This document shows, one piece after another, positions 50,487 to 60,774 of a DNA stretch of 64,000 nt. Within the stretch, counting starts at the first letter, position 1; every line of letters starts with the position of its first letter. A program made the position numbers and the translations under genes. The stretch comes from Chloroflexota bacterium (GTDB lineage: Bacteria; Chloroflexota; Dehalococcoidia; Tepidiformales; Tepidiformaceae): positions 93,555 to 157,554 of the forward strand of contig JAPPBY010000014.1 of assembly GCA_026702615.1 (NCBI GenBank), given 5' to 3'. The notes under the pieces were generated by a model that made no database searches, was not told the DNA's origin, and saw only the letters and a program-made list of their open reading frames with translations.

Positions 50487-51983
50487 ATGGGCCAGGTACG
50501 CATAACCGAGACCGCCATCCGCGACGGGCATCAGTCGCTGCTGGCCACGCGGATGCGCACCGAGGACATGCTTCCCGCCCTCGAGCGGATGGACGCCATC
50601 GGCTACGGCAGCATCGAGTGCTGGGGCGGCGCCACCTTCGACACGGCCATGCGCTTCCTGCTGGAAGACCCCTGGGAGCGCCTTCGCGAGGTCAAGAGCC
50701 GGCTGAAGAACACGCCGACGCAGATGCTCCTTCGCGGGCAGAACGCGGTTGGCTACCGGCACTACGCCGACGATGTCGTGCTCGAGTTCTGCGAGCGCGC
50801 CGTCGAGAACGGCATGGATATCTTCCGCATCTTCGATGCGTTGAATGACACCCGGAACCTGGAGACGGCGTTCGAAGGCGTGAGGCGCGCGGGCGGGCAC
50901 GTGCAGGGCACGCTCTGCTACACGACGAGCCCCGTACACACCGTCGAGAGCTTCGGGACGCTCGCCGACCGGCTGGTCGAGATGGGCGCCGATTCGCTCT
51001 GCATCAAGGACATGGCGGGGCTGCTGAGTCCGGTCATGGCCGAGCGTCTCGTGACGCGGATCAAAGGCGACCACCCCGACGTTCCGCTGCAGCTGCACTG
51101 CCACGACACCTCCGGCTACTCGGAAATGGCGTACCTGCTGGCCGTTCGCGCCGGCGCGGACGCGATCGATACGGCCATCAGCCCGCTCGCGGGGGGCACC
51201 TCACAGCCAGCCACTGAGACGCTCGTGGCGGCGCTGGGCGAGGACGAGGACAACGGCACGGGCATCGCGCTCGACGACCTCGTGGAGACGGCCGACTACT
51301 TCGGCGGGGTGCGCAAGAAGTACTGGAAGCACGAGAGCAACCTGCTCGGGGTCGATGCGGGCGTGCTGAGGCACCAGGTTCCGGGCGGCATGATCTCGAA
51401 CCTCGTGGGTCAGCTGCGGGACCAGGGGCAGGAGGCGAAGCTGGGCGAGGTGCTGGAGGAGAACGCGCGTGTGCGCGCGGACCTCGGCTACCCACCGCTG
51501 GTGACGCCCAGCTCCCAGATCGTGGGCTCGCAGGCCGTCCTGAACGTGCTGACCGGGAAGCGCTACGGCGTCGTAACGAAGGAGACGCGCAACCTCGCGC
51601 AGGGCCTGTACGGCGCGACGGCCGAGCCGATCACAAAGGAAGTGCTGGACCTGGTCCTGGGCGACGTGCCCCAGATCGACCACCGTCCGGCGGACGACCT
51701 CGAGCCGGAGCTGGAGAGCGCGAAGGAGGAGATCGGCGACCTCGCCGAGACTCCCGAGGACGTGCTCTCGTACGTGATGTTCCCGCAGCCGGCGAAGAAG
51801 TTCCTGGAGTGGCGGCGGGAGGGCGGCGGTCCCGAGCGCGAGCTTGTGGCCGCGGTGGTGGGCGCGATGGCGATCAAGGACCGGCCGCAGGCCGCGGCTC
51901 GCGCTGTCGCGGCTCCTTCGGAGAACGGCGCGGCGCCAGGCGCGGCGTGGCGGCAGTTCGGGCGCATGAGGCAGATGCGGTAG
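50487..51983 (+). CDS. pyruvate/oxaloacetate carboxyltransferase (transcarboxylase 5S / OadA type)
   Basis: The 498-residue protein is a TIM-barrel carboxyltransferase: ITETAIRDGHQSLLATRMRT (metal-binding start), IFDALNDTRNLE, IKDMAGLLSPVMAE, HCHDTSGYSEM with the metal His pair, and a conserved-carboxyltransferase C-domain with GGMISNLVGQL. The biotin-binding domain that ends OadA is missing and is instead encoded by the next gene, as in the 5S subunit of transcarboxylase. It takes or gives the carboxyl group of oxaloacetate/pyruvate. Confidence 0.9.
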   Translation: MGQVRITETAIRDGHQSLLATRMRTEDMLPALERMDAIGYGSIECWGGATFDTAMRFLLEDPWERLREVKSRLKNTPTQMLLRGQNAVGYRHYADDVVLEFCERAVENGMDIFRIFDALNDTRNLETAFEGVRRAGGHVQGTLCYTTSPVHTVESFGTLADRLVEMGADSLCIKDMAGLLSPVMAERLVTRIKGDHPDVPLQLHCHDTSGYSEMAYLLAVRAGADAIDTAISPLAGGTSQPATETLVAALGEDEDNGTGIALDDLVETADYFGGVRKKYWKHESNLLGVDAGVLRHQVPGGMISNLVGQLRDQGQEAKLGEVLEENARVRADLGYPPLVTPSSQIVGSQAVLNVLTGKRYGVVTKETRNLAQGLYGATAEPITKEVLDLVLGDVPQIDHRPADDLEPELESAKEEIGDLAETPEDVLSYVMFPQPAKKFLEWRREGGGPERELVAAVVGAMAIKDRPQAAARAVAAPSENGAAPGAAWRQFGRMRQMR

Positions 51984-51985
51984 CG

Positions 51986-52510
51986 ATGGCGACGGTCACG
52001 ATCGGCGGACGCACCTACGAGGTCGAAGTACGCGGCGACACGGTTGTCGTCGACGGCGAGGAGTTCCCCGTCACGATCGCGCGCGGCGACGCGTACGACA
52101 CGGTAACGGCGGGAGCGGTGAGCTACCGCGTGGCGCTTCCCGACGAAGACGCGCGAGAGTCGGGCATGGCGATCGAGGTCGACCACCGGCCGTTCACGCT
52201 CGAGTACGAGGGGCGGCTGGGTGGCGGCCCGGCGCGGCCCACGCCCCGGGCATCGAGCGCGGCGGCGGGCGGCGGCGCTCCGGCGGTCTCGAACGTGCCG
52301 GGAGGCGTGGCGGCGCAGCTATCGGGTAAGGTGCTCCGGATCGAGGTGCAGGCGGGCGACGCCGTGGAAGCGGGTCAACTGCTGCTCGTCCTCGAAGCGA
52401 TGAAGATGGAGAACGAAATCAACGCGCCCAAGGCCGGAACCGTGAAAGAGGTGACGGTGAGCGAGGGCGCACAGGTGTCCGAGGGCGAGACCCTCGTGAT
52501 CCTGGAGTAG
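51986..52510 (+). CDS. biotin carboxyl carrier protein (transcarboxylase 1.3S type)
   Basis: The 174-residue protein ends with a biotinyl domain: VLEAMKMENEINAPKAGTV, whose Lys receives biotin. The N-part (VTIGGRTYEVEVRGDTVVVD) is another beta domain, and an Ala/Gly/Pro linker joins the two. It carries the carboxyl group between the 12S-like and 5S-like subunits. The ATG at 51986 is two bases after the previous stop; the open frame upstream is out of frame with the 5S-like gene. Confidence 0.92.
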   Translation: MATVTIGGRTYEVEVRGDTVVVDGEEFPVTIARGDAYDTVTAGAVSYRVALPDEDARESGMAIEVDHRPFTLEYEGRLGGGPARPTPRASSAAAGGGAPAVSNVPGGVAAQLSGKVLRIEVQAGDAVEAGQLLLVLEAMKMENEINAPKAGTVKEVTVSEGAQVSEGETLVILE

Positions 52511-52527
52511 GGAAGGGAGTCCGCCCG

Positions 52528-52950
52528 ATGCCGGTCAAGGAGCTGCGAGATCAGCGTCACAGGGGCACGGTCGCGGAGATCGCTGAGACGCGCTTCCCCT
52601 ACCCGAGCGAGGACCACCCCCAGCTGGAGACGCTCCTGAACGACCCCGAGCCGGCCATGTCGGTGGGGGAGTGGGAGGGTGAGCCGCTCTACCCGGACAT
52701 CGTAGTCGTGCGGCGGCCGGGGCAGTGGCTGGAGTTCATGGCGCAGGTCGAGACGGCGGACACGATGACGGACGAGCAGGCCGAAAAGAAGTGGCTGCCG
52801 TTCTCGAAGATGGGCGAGCTCCTGCTGTACGTGCCCTCGGGCCAGGTGCAGCAGGCGAAGCGCCTCTGCCGGAAGCACGGCATCAACTACAAGGGCATCC
52901 GCACGTGGCGCTACCGGCCGGTGTGGGGCCTGACGATCGCCGAGGCATAG
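52528..52950 (+). CDS. conserved hypothetical protein, nuclease-like fold
   Basis: The 140-residue protein contains YPDIVVVRRPGQWLEFMAQV followed by ETADTMTDEQAEKKW. This has the order Asp, Glu and Gln-x-Glu of restriction-endonuclease-like folds, with a strongly conserved-looking Trp. No function is established. A ribosome site GGAAGGGAG precedes the ATG. It follows the biotin carrier by 17 bases, so it may be in that operon. Confidence 0.55.
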   Translation: MPVKELRDQRHRGTVAEIAETRFPYPSEDHPQLETLLNDPEPAMSVGEWEGEPLYPDIVVVRRPGQWLEFMAQVETADTMTDEQAEKKWLPFSKMGELLLYVPSGQVQQAKRLCRKHGINYKGIRTWRYRPVWGLTIAEA

Positions 52951-52960
52951 CGCCCACCCG

Positions 52961-53350
52961 ATGACCGAAGCGACCCGTCCCCTGAACGTCTACTTCGACG
53001 TGGACCACACGCTGGTCTACACGACGAAGGACATGAGCTCGCTGCGTCCGGGGGCGCACGAGGCGATGGAGCGGATCAAGGGCGCGGGGCACAGCATCTA
53101 CGTGTGGTCGGCGGGGGGGCAGCTGTACAGCGAACGCACGGTGGAGCGGCACGGGCTCTCGGAGTGGGTCGACGGGTGTTTCGACAAGCATCCGCGGGTG
53201 GATCCGACGCCGGACGTGATCATCGACGACGACTGGTACCTGGTGGAGAAGTACGGGGGATACTGCGTCTCGCAGTACAAGGAAGTGGACGAGAGCGACC
53301 GGGAGCTGCTGGAGATCGTGGAGAAGCTGGCGGAGCGCGGGGACCTGTAG
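52961..53350 (+). CDS. small HAD-like phosphatase domain protein
   Basis: The 129-residue protein begins LNVYFDVDHTLVYTTKDMSS, HAD motif I with DxD. It has HSIYVWSAGG (motif II Ser) and PDVIIDDDWYLVEKYGG, an acidic motif IV. It is shorter than typical HAD enzymes with no cap domain. Substrate unknown. It starts ten bases after the preceding gene. Confidence 0.7.
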   Translation: MTEATRPLNVYFDVDHTLVYTTKDMSSLRPGAHEAMERIKGAGHSIYVWSAGGQLYSERTVERHGLSEWVDGCFDKHPRVDPTPDVIIDDDWYLVEKYGGYCVSQYKEVDESDRELLEIVEKLAERGDL

Positions 53351-53410
53351 GGCGGCCAAGCAGGACATGCGGGGTTGACTTCCACGGGACAACAATGGCA
53401 CAGTGTTGCT

Positions 53411-53689
53411 ATGACAGATGATCAGTTCCAGACACTGAATCGTGCGGTCGGGAACCTGGCGGTCGTGGTTGGCGAAATGCACACCGACCTTTCCGGTCTT
53501 AAGACGACTGTTGCCGATCTCAAGGCGACGGTTCACGAGGAAGTCCTGCCCTTCCTGCGCCGCATCGACGACCGGCTTGCGGTGGTCGAGGGCCGGTGGT
53601 CCAACATCGAGGGGCGGCTCGCCACCTCGGAAATGCGGTATGCCGCCCTGGAACAGATCGTCTACAAGCGGGACGACCCCAGCCCCTGA
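53411..53689 (+). CDS. small coiled-coil protein
   Basis: The 92-residue protein is mostly helical with heptad-like spacing (NLAVVVGEMHTDLSGLKTTV and EEVLPFLRRIDDRLAVVEGR). It has no membrane segment and no catalytic motif, so function is unknown. The region between it and the HAD gene is about 60 bases with TTGCT-type AT-rich patches. The ATG at 53411 is preferred over a GTG/ATG further upstream (53375) because the helix begins here. Confidence 0.55.
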   Translation: MTDDQFQTLNRAVGNLAVVVGEMHTDLSGLKTTVADLKATVHEEVLPFLRRIDDRLAVVEGRWSNIEGRLATSEMRYAALEQIVYKRDDPSP

Positions 53690-53746
53690 TCCCGGCGTAT
53701 CACCTCAGGTGTGTCCTTTGAGCGCGTCCCCGCGGGGCGCCTAGGT

Positions 53747-53752
53747 TAGCCT
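53747..53752 (+). promoter_or_regulatory. -10 box of the QTMAN-like gene (leaderless start)
   Basis: TAGCCT ends seven bases before the ATG at 53760 and has no Shine-Dalgarno after it. TTGAGC at 53718-53723 is 23 bases upstream, too far for a good -35. Confidence 0.35.
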
Positions 53753-53759
53753 TTCGCCC

Positions 53760-54863
53760 ATGGCGCGTGGGTTGTTCGTGGAGCCGTTCTTCGGGGGGAG
53801 CCACCGTGCGTTCGCGGAGGGGCTGGTGGCACATGGGGGGCACGAGCTTGAGCTGCTGACGCTTCCGGGGCGGGAGTGGCGGCGGCGGATGCGGCTGGGG
53901 GCGCAGGTGCTGGCGGGGAAGGCCGCGGAGGTGGAGGGGGCGTTCGACTTCCTGCTGGTCAGCGACATGCTGGACCTGCCAGCGTTCCTGGCGCTGACGC
54001 GGCCGCGGTTCGAGCGCATCCCGGTGCTGCTGTTCATGCACGAAAACCAGCTGACGTACCCGCGGCTGCGGGGGACGAAGCTGAACTCGTGGTTCGGGCA
54101 GATCAACTACCTGTCGGCGCTGGCGGCAGACCGCGTGGCGTTCAACTCGGAGTACCACCGGGCCGACTTCCTCGGGGCGCTGGAGCAGCTCGAACGGCAG
54201 CCGAATAACTGGCTGACGGTGGACGGGATCGAGGCGATCCGGGGGAAGAGCGCGGTGCTGCCGGTGGGGGTGGACCTGGGGTCGCTGGGGGAGGCGCCGG
54301 AGGAGGCGGGGTCGGGGGGGAGCCCGCTGATCCTGTGGAATCACCGCTGGGAGTTCGACAAGTCGCCGGAAGCGTTCGTGCGGACGGTATCGACGCTGGC
54401 GGAGGAGGGGCACGACTTCCGCGTGGCGGTGGCGGGGGAGCGGGGCGACAACCCGAGCGCGGCGATGGAGGAGCTGCCGGAACGGCTGGGGGAACGGCTC
54501 GTGCAGTTCGGGCCGGTGGAGGGGCGCCGGGGGTACGCGCGGCTGCTGTGGGAGGCGGACATCAGCATCAGCAGCACGCGTCACGAGTTCTTCGGCATCT
54601 CGACGGTCGAGGCGATGTGGTGCGAGTGCGTGCCGATCGCGCCGCGTCGCTACAACTACCCGGCGCTCGTGCCGGAGGCGCTGCAGGAGCGGTGCCTCTA
54701 CGAGAAGGAGGCGGAGCTGCTGGCGCTCACGCGGCAGGCGATCGCGTCGCCACCGGGCGACGCAGTTCGGGCGGCGGTGCGGGCGGCGGCGGGGCGGTTC
54801 GGGTGGGAGCGGGTGGGGCCGTGCTGGGCGGAGGCGCTGGAGGACCTCAGCGGGGGAGCCTGA
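53760..54863 (+). CDS. tRNA-queuosine alpha-mannosyltransferase-like glycosyltransferase (DUF3524)
   Basis: The 367-residue protein begins GLFVEPFFGGSHRAFAEG, the signature of the DUF3524/GTDC1 family. FMHENQLTYP and a GT4-type donor site (HEFFGISTVEAMWCECVPI) follow. In animals the homologue QTMAN mannosylates queuosine in tRNA(Asp). The bacterial relatives are presumed to glycosylate queuosine or a related base. QueF and a queuosine-precursor transporter are encoded 37 kb to the left, so the organism should have queuosine. It overlaps the convergent propeller gene by 17 bases. Confidence 0.8.
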   Translation: MARGLFVEPFFGGSHRAFAEGLVAHGGHELELLTLPGREWRRRMRLGAQVLAGKAAEVEGAFDFLLVSDMLDLPAFLALTRPRFERIPVLLFMHENQLTYPRLRGTKLNSWFGQINYLSALAADRVAFNSEYHRADFLGALEQLERQPNNWLTVDGIEAIRGKSAVLPVGVDLGSLGEAPEEAGSGGSPLILWNHRWEFDKSPEAFVRTVSTLAEEGHDFRVAVAGERGDNPSAAMEELPERLGERLVQFGPVEGRRGYARLLWEADISISSTRHEFFGISTVEAMWCECVPIAPRRYNYPALVPEALQERCLYEKEAELLALTRQAIASPPGDAVRAAVRAAAGRFGWERVGPCWAEALEDLSGGA

Positions 54864-56448
54864 GGGCGAGGAGGAAGCCGGGATCGCCGAAGCCGACGGG
54901 CACGAGAAGCGTGTCGCCAGCGACGGCGGGCCAGCCGTTGATGCCGCCGGCAGCCTGGTGTCCCCAGACGATCTCGCCGGTGGCGCGGTCGAGGGCGAGG
55001 ATGACGCCGGTGATGACGGAGGTGAAGACGAGGTCGTTCACGACCGTGGCGCCGCCGAAGGCATCGCCGGGGAGGTCGGTTTTCCAGATGACCTCGCCGT
55101 CGCGGGCGTCGATGGCGACCATCTGGCTGGGGTGGACGTTGAGGCTGGTGCCCACGCCTTCGGGGACGTCGGGCCTGTACTTCGTGGGGGCGTTCACGAC
55201 GACGAGGTAGACAACCCCCTCAGCGATGGCGATAGGGGTCACGACGCCGCCGGCGTTGCCAGGCATGACCTCGATCTCGCCCTCGAACTCGGTGACGTCG
55301 TCGTTCTTGTGGATGCCGACAGGCGTCTCCCAGAGGACGGTCCCGTCGGGGTCGAGGCCGAAGACGCGGCCGAGCTTGCCGGTGCTGATGATGACCTCGG
55401 CGCCATCGTCGAGGGTGGCGATGCCGGTGAGGACGGCGTCGCGGTCAAAGATGTCGTGCGGAATGTGCTGGACGCCCCAGCGCAGCTCGCCGGTGGCGAT
55501 GTCGACGGCGAGGATGGAGTTGGTCCAGCGGTTGTCGCCGGGGCGGCTCGCGCCGAGGGGGTAGCCCTCGACGCCAGGGTAGGGGTAGGGGTTGGATGTA
55601 CCCCAGTAGGAGACGCCCGCCTCGAGGTCAAGGGCGGGCGGGTACCAGGCGCCGCCGCCGCTGTTGATCTCCGGGTTCCCCCAGACGTCCTCGGAGAGGA
55701 TCGTGTTGAAGGACCAGCGGATGTCGCCGGTGGAGGGGTCGAGGGCGTAGAGGGCGCCGCGGGCGGCGGGCTGGGAGAGGGAGCTGGTGGCGGCGAATAC
55801 CGTCCCGCCGGCGACGAGGGGCTGGAAGTTCACGGCCCCGCCATCGGCGAGGATGTTGGTACTCCAGAGGCGTTCGCCGTCGATGGCGCGGTAGGCGACG
55901 ATCGAGTGGCCGCCAAGGTTGGCGAAGACGCAGCCGCCACTGACGGCGACCCCGCTCGGGCCGTAGGTCCACTGCTCGACGTCGACCATCCAACGGCGGT
56001 TGCCGGACTCGAAGTCGATAGCGTGGACGTTGGTCTGGAGGTCGCCCACGTAAACGACGCCCCCCGAGACGATGGGGGTGGTGGCGATGATGCCGAAGGC
56101 GCCGCCGCTGGGCAGCTCGTAGCTCCAGGCGACTTCGAGGCTCTTGACGTTGTCGGAGGTGATAGCGGAGGTGAAGGTGGCGCGGCTGCCGCCGGCGTCG
56201 TAGTTGGGGTGGGGCCAGTCGGGGGCATCGGCGAGGGGCGGCTCGGGGCCGGTGCAGGGGGCGGGCGGGCCGGCGCGGGGGGTGGGCGTCGGAGTTGCGG
56301 GGCTAGGCGTGGCGGTTTCGGGGGATGGGGTGGTGGCGTCGGGGACCGGGGTGTCGGCGGGGGTTTCGGGCGTGGGGACGGCGTCCTCGCCACCGCCGCA
56401 GGCGGCGAGGGCCAGGAGGGTGGCAAGGAGCAGGAGTGGGCGCTTCAC
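54847..56448 (-). CDS. PQQ-binding-like beta-propeller lipoprotein
   Basis: The 533-residue protein has a lipoprotein signal (LLALAACGGG, Cys near 17) and a Pro/Thr linker. An eight-bladed propeller made of VYVGDLQTNVHAIDFESGN-like repeats follows. It belongs to the PQQ-dependent alcohol dehydrogenase superfamily, with AVDIATGELRWGVQHIPHDI and VVYLVVVNAPTKYRP. The catalytic metal and PQQ ligands of true enzymes are not clearly recognisable, so it may be a structural or substrate-binding propeller. The ATG at 56448 is fixed by the signal peptide. It is divergent from sufR. Confidence 0.82.
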   Translation of the reverse strand: MKRPLLLLATLLALAACGGGEDAVPTPETPADTPVPDATTPSPETATPSPATPTPTPRAGPPAPCTGPEPPLADAPDWPHPNYDAGGSRATFTSAITSDNVKSLEVAWSYELPSGGAFGIIATTPIVSGGVVYVGDLQTNVHAIDFESGNRRWMVDVEQWTYGPSGVAVSGGCVFANLGGHSIVAYRAIDGERLWSTNILADGGAVNFQPLVAGGTVFAATSSLSQPAARGALYALDPSTGDIRWSFNTILSEDVWGNPEINSGGGAWYPPALDLEAGVSYWGTSNPYPYPGVEGYPLGASRPGDNRWTNSILAVDIATGELRWGVQHIPHDIFDRDAVLTGIATLDDGAEVIISTGKLGRVFGLDPDGTVLWETPVGIHKNDDVTEFEGEIEVMPGNAGGVVTPIAIAEGVVYLVVVNAPTKYRPDVPEGVGTSLNVHPSQMVAIDARDGEVIWKTDLPGDAFGGATVVNDLVFTSVITGVILALDRATGEIVWGHQAAGGINGWPAVAGDTLLVPVGFGDPGFLLALRLPR

Positions 56449-56522
56449 GGCGACCGCGAGTCTACCGTCTGTAAGGACCGCCTCCGGGAGGGAACTTTCG
56501 CTACAAAATGATCGAAAAACCC

Positions 56523-56551
56523 TTGCCTGTGAGAGCCCTCCCTTCTACGAT
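56523..56551 (+). promoter_or_regulatory. promoter of the suf operon (leaderless sufR)
   Basis: TTGCCT (56523-56528) and TACGAT (56546-56551) are 17 bases apart. The ATG of sufR follows six bases after the -10, so the transcript would start at the initiation codon. SufR may bind here, but no clear palindrome is seen. Confidence 0.6.
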
Positions 56552-56557
56552 CGATGC

Positions 56558-57229
56558 ATGGAACCGCACCTGCACGGGACCCGCGAGCGCGTGTTCGATT
56601 ATGTCGTCGAGCACCACGGCGCTCGCGTGGAGGAAGTGGCGGATGCGCTGGGCGTGAAGCCCGCGGCGATCCGGCGCCACCTCGACCATCTGCGCGCCGA
56701 CGAGCTCATCGAGTCGCGCCCTGTGAAGCAGGCGACGGGCCGGCCCTACCTGAGCTGGTACCCCACGGCCAAGGGGGCAGGGGAGGCCCCGCCCGCGTAC
56801 GCGGACCTTTTCGCGCGCGTGCTGGGGTGGCTTGGCAAGGAGCACATCGATGAGGCGGTGGCGACGGGCGTCGCGGCCTCCCTCGCCGAGCGGCACCGGG
56901 ACGAAGTGGCCGGGTCCGAAGACGGCGAGGACCTCATCGAGCACGTGACTGAGAGTCTTCGTCGCGAGGGCATCCTGGAGACGTGGCGGGCCGAAGAAGA
57001 CGGCTTCCACCTCGTCAACTCGTGCTGCCCGTATCCGCAGGCGGCGGAGCTTTCGCGGCTGCCCTGCGAGGCCGACCGGCAGGCGATCAGCCTGCTGATC
57101 GGCAAGGACGTGGAACAGATCGAACGCATCGTGGACGGCTCGCTCTGCTGCGAGTACCGCGTGCAGCTAAACACCGAACCCGAACACGAAGGCGCCGCCG
57201 TGAGCGACGCCACCGAAGGAAACGCATGA
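56558..57229 (+). CDS. sufR: SufR-type iron-sulphur transcriptional regulator
   Basis: The 223-residue protein has an N-terminal winged helix (RVFDYVVEHHGARVEEVADA and LGVKPAAIRRHLDHL). The C-terminal Cys-rich end has NSCCPYPQAAEL, SRLPCEAD and GSLCCEYRV, providing ligands for an iron-sulphur cluster. SufR represses the suf genes when clusters are plentiful. It leads the operon and overlaps sufC (ATGA). Confidence 0.9.
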   Translation: MEPHLHGTRERVFDYVVEHHGARVEEVADALGVKPAAIRRHLDHLRADELIESRPVKQATGRPYLSWYPTAKGAGEAPPAYADLFARVLGWLGKEHIDEAVATGVAASLAERHRDEVAGSEDGEDLIEHVTESLRREGILETWRAEEDGFHLVNSCCPYPQAAELSRLPCEADRQAISLLIGKDVEQIERIVDGSLCCEYRVQLNTEPEHEGAAVSDATEGNA

Positions 57230-57984
57230 CCGAAGCACCGCTTCTCGAAATCGACGCGCTGCGCGCCAACGTGGCGGGCAACGAGATCCTCACCGGGCTC
57301 AACCTGACGATCCGCCCGGGCGAGGTGCACGCCATCATGGGACCGAACGGCTCCGGCAAGAGCACCCTCGCGAACACGCTCATGGGCAACCCCCGCTACG
57401 AGGTGACGGGCGGCGAGGTCCGCTTCCTGGGGCAGCCGCTCGACGGGATGGCCCCGGACGAGCGGGCGCGGCGGGGCCTCTTCCTTGCCTTCCAGTACCC
57501 CGTGGCGGTCCCGGGCGTGACGGTCGTGAACTTCCTGCGGCAGGCGGTGAACGCGGTCCGCGGCGAGGACGTTCCCGTGCGGGAGTTCCGCCAGGAGCTG
57601 TTCCAGAAGATGGAGCTGCTGAAGGTGGACCGCGACTTTGCCCGACGCTACCTGAACGACGGGTTCAGCGGGGGCGAGAAGAAGCGCGCGGAGATGCTGC
57701 AGCTGGCGATGCTGCAGCCGCGCATGGCGGTGCTGGACGAGACGGACTCGGGGCTCGACATCGACGCCCTGCGGACCGTCGCGGACGGCGTGAACGCCCT
57801 GATGCACGAGAACATGGGCCTGCTGCTGATCACGCACTATCAGCGGCTGCTCAACTACATCAAGCCACAGTTCGTACACGTGCTGATCGACGGGCGCATC
57901 GTGCGCTCCGGCGGTCCCGAGCTCGCCGAAGAGCTCGAGGAGAGCGGGTACGACACCATCGAAGCGGCCGCATCGCCGGCCTGA
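57226..57984 (+). CDS. sufC: Fe-S cluster assembly ATPase SufC
   Basis: The 252-residue ABC ATPase has IMGPNGSGKSTLANTLMG (Walker A), FSGGEKKRAEMLQLAML (signature), AVLDETDSGLD (Walker B with D-loop) and LLITHYQRLL. SufC powers the SufBCD scaffold. It overlaps sufR and is followed by sufB after 12 bases. Confidence 0.96.
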   Translation: MTEAPLLEIDALRANVAGNEILTGLNLTIRPGEVHAIMGPNGSGKSTLANTLMGNPRYEVTGGEVRFLGQPLDGMAPDERARRGLFLAFQYPVAVPGVTVVNFLRQAVNAVRGEDVPVREFRQELFQKMELLKVDRDFARRYLNDGFSGGEKKRAEMLQLAMLQPRMAVLDETDSGLDIDALRTVADGVNALMHENMGLLLITHYQRLLNYIKPQFVHVLIDGRIVRSGGPELAEELEESGYDTIEAAASPA

Positions 57985-57996
57985 GGGAGACGAGCC

Positions 57997-59406
<1,410 letters not shown>

Positions 59407-59490
59407 GCCGGCACGCGAACAGCGCCGCGCGAGGCGGAGCCGGAGACGGCGATCGCCTGCGCACCGCGCCTCAAGAGGAGTGCGAACCGC

Positions 59491-60774
59491 ATGACATCAG
59501 CCCCGAGCACTGCCGCCTCGTTCCTGACGACCGAGGCGAGCCGCGCCCTCGGCGAGGCGCTCGGCGACGGCGAGGCCGTCGCGAGGCTTCGCGCGAGCGG
59601 GGCCTCGGCGCTCGACACCCTCCCCATGCCGTCGCCGGCACTCGACCGGCCGTGGAAGTACGTCGATCCGGCTGCGCTCGACCTCGACGGCTTTTCGCCT
59701 CCAGGCACGGCGTCAGAAGCCTGGGACGAAGCTCTCCCCGCGGGAGCGCTGCTCCTGCGCGACGGCGCCACCGCCGGTCGCGGGCCATCGATCGATGGGC
59801 TCGCGCTTGCGGACTTCGCTGAGACCCCTGACGGAGCACTCGACCGGCTGGGCGAGGCCGTTGCGTTCGATGGCGACCAGCTGACGGCGTTGCACTACGC
59901 CTTCCTGCGGGGTGGCGTGCTCATCCAGACACAGGCGAACGCGGAGATCGCGGAGCCGGTACGGCTCACGCGGGAGTACTCCGAAGCGGGGACGCTGGCC
60001 ACGCCGCACACGCTGATCGTGGCGGGCGTGAACAGCCGCCTGACGGTCATCGAGGAGTATCGGTCGGGGGACGAGCCGCTCGCGGTCCTGCCGGCGGTCG
60101 AGCTGCTCATCGGGCCGGGGGCGGTCGTGAACTACACGTCGCTGCACCGCTGGGGCGCACGGACGCGCGTCTTCGGCGAGCAGCGGGCGATCACGGAGCG
60201 GGACGCGGACGTCCGCAGCCTGAGCCTCGTGACCGGCGGGCGGCTGGTGAAGAGCCACATCACGTCGTCGCTGGAGGGACGCGGGTCCAGCAGCGAGATG
60301 TACGGCATCGCGGTGGGGGCGGGTCAGGAGCACGTCGACTTCTACACGCTCCAGGACCACATAGCGGAGGACACACGCAGCGACCTGCTGTTCAAGTCGG
60401 CGCTGGGCGAGCAGTCGCGGGCGGTGTACTACGGGCTCACGAAGGTGGGGTTGGGGGCGCGCCGGGCGGACGCGAACCAGGAGAATCGCAACCTGCTCCT
60501 GAGCCGGGCGGCCAAGGCGGACAGCGACCCCGTGCTCGAAATCCTCACGAACGACGTGACGCGCGTCAGCCACGGCGCGACGGCGGGGCCGGTGGACGAG
60601 GAGGAGCTGTTTTACATCCAGTCGCGGGGGCTAACGCGGGAGGGGGCGGTGGGGCTGCTGGTGCGAGGCTTCCTGGGCGAGCCGCTCGACCGCAGCGCGC
60701 TCCGTGAGGGCGTGCGCGAGGAGCTGAGCGGGCTGGTCGAGGCCAAGCTGACCGCCCTGGGATCGGGCACATGA
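59491..60774 (+). CDS. sufD: Fe-S cluster assembly protein SufD
   Basis: The 427-residue protein is a SufD: RPWKYVDPAALDLDGF at the N-terminus, then the beta-helix with VVNYTSLHRWGARTR, SLEGRGSSSEMYGIAVG and QENRNLLLS. SHGATAGPVDEEELFYIQSR is the typical C-terminal block. It pairs with SufB in the scaffold and may help iron entry. AGAGGAG precedes the ATG after an 84-base gap, the largest in the operon. It overlaps sufS (ATGA). Confidence 0.94.
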   Translation: MTSAPSTAASFLTTEASRALGEALGDGEAVARLRASGASALDTLPMPSPALDRPWKYVDPAALDLDGFSPPGTASEAWDEALPAGALLLRDGATAGRGPSIDGLALADFAETPDGALDRLGEAVAFDGDQLTALHYAFLRGGVLIQTQANAEIAEPVRLTREYSEAGTLATPHTLIVAGVNSRLTVIEEYRSGDEPLAVLPAVELLIGPGAVVNYTSLHRWGARTRVFGEQRAITERDADVRSLSLVTGGRLVKSHITSSLEGRGSSSEMYGIAVGAGQEHVDFYTLQDHIAEDTRSDLLFKSALGEQSRAVYYGLTKVGLGARRADANQENRNLLLSRAAKADSDPVLEILTNDVTRVSHGATAGPVDEEELFYIQSRGLTREGAVGLLVRGFLGEPLDRSALREGVREELSGLVEAKLTALGSGT

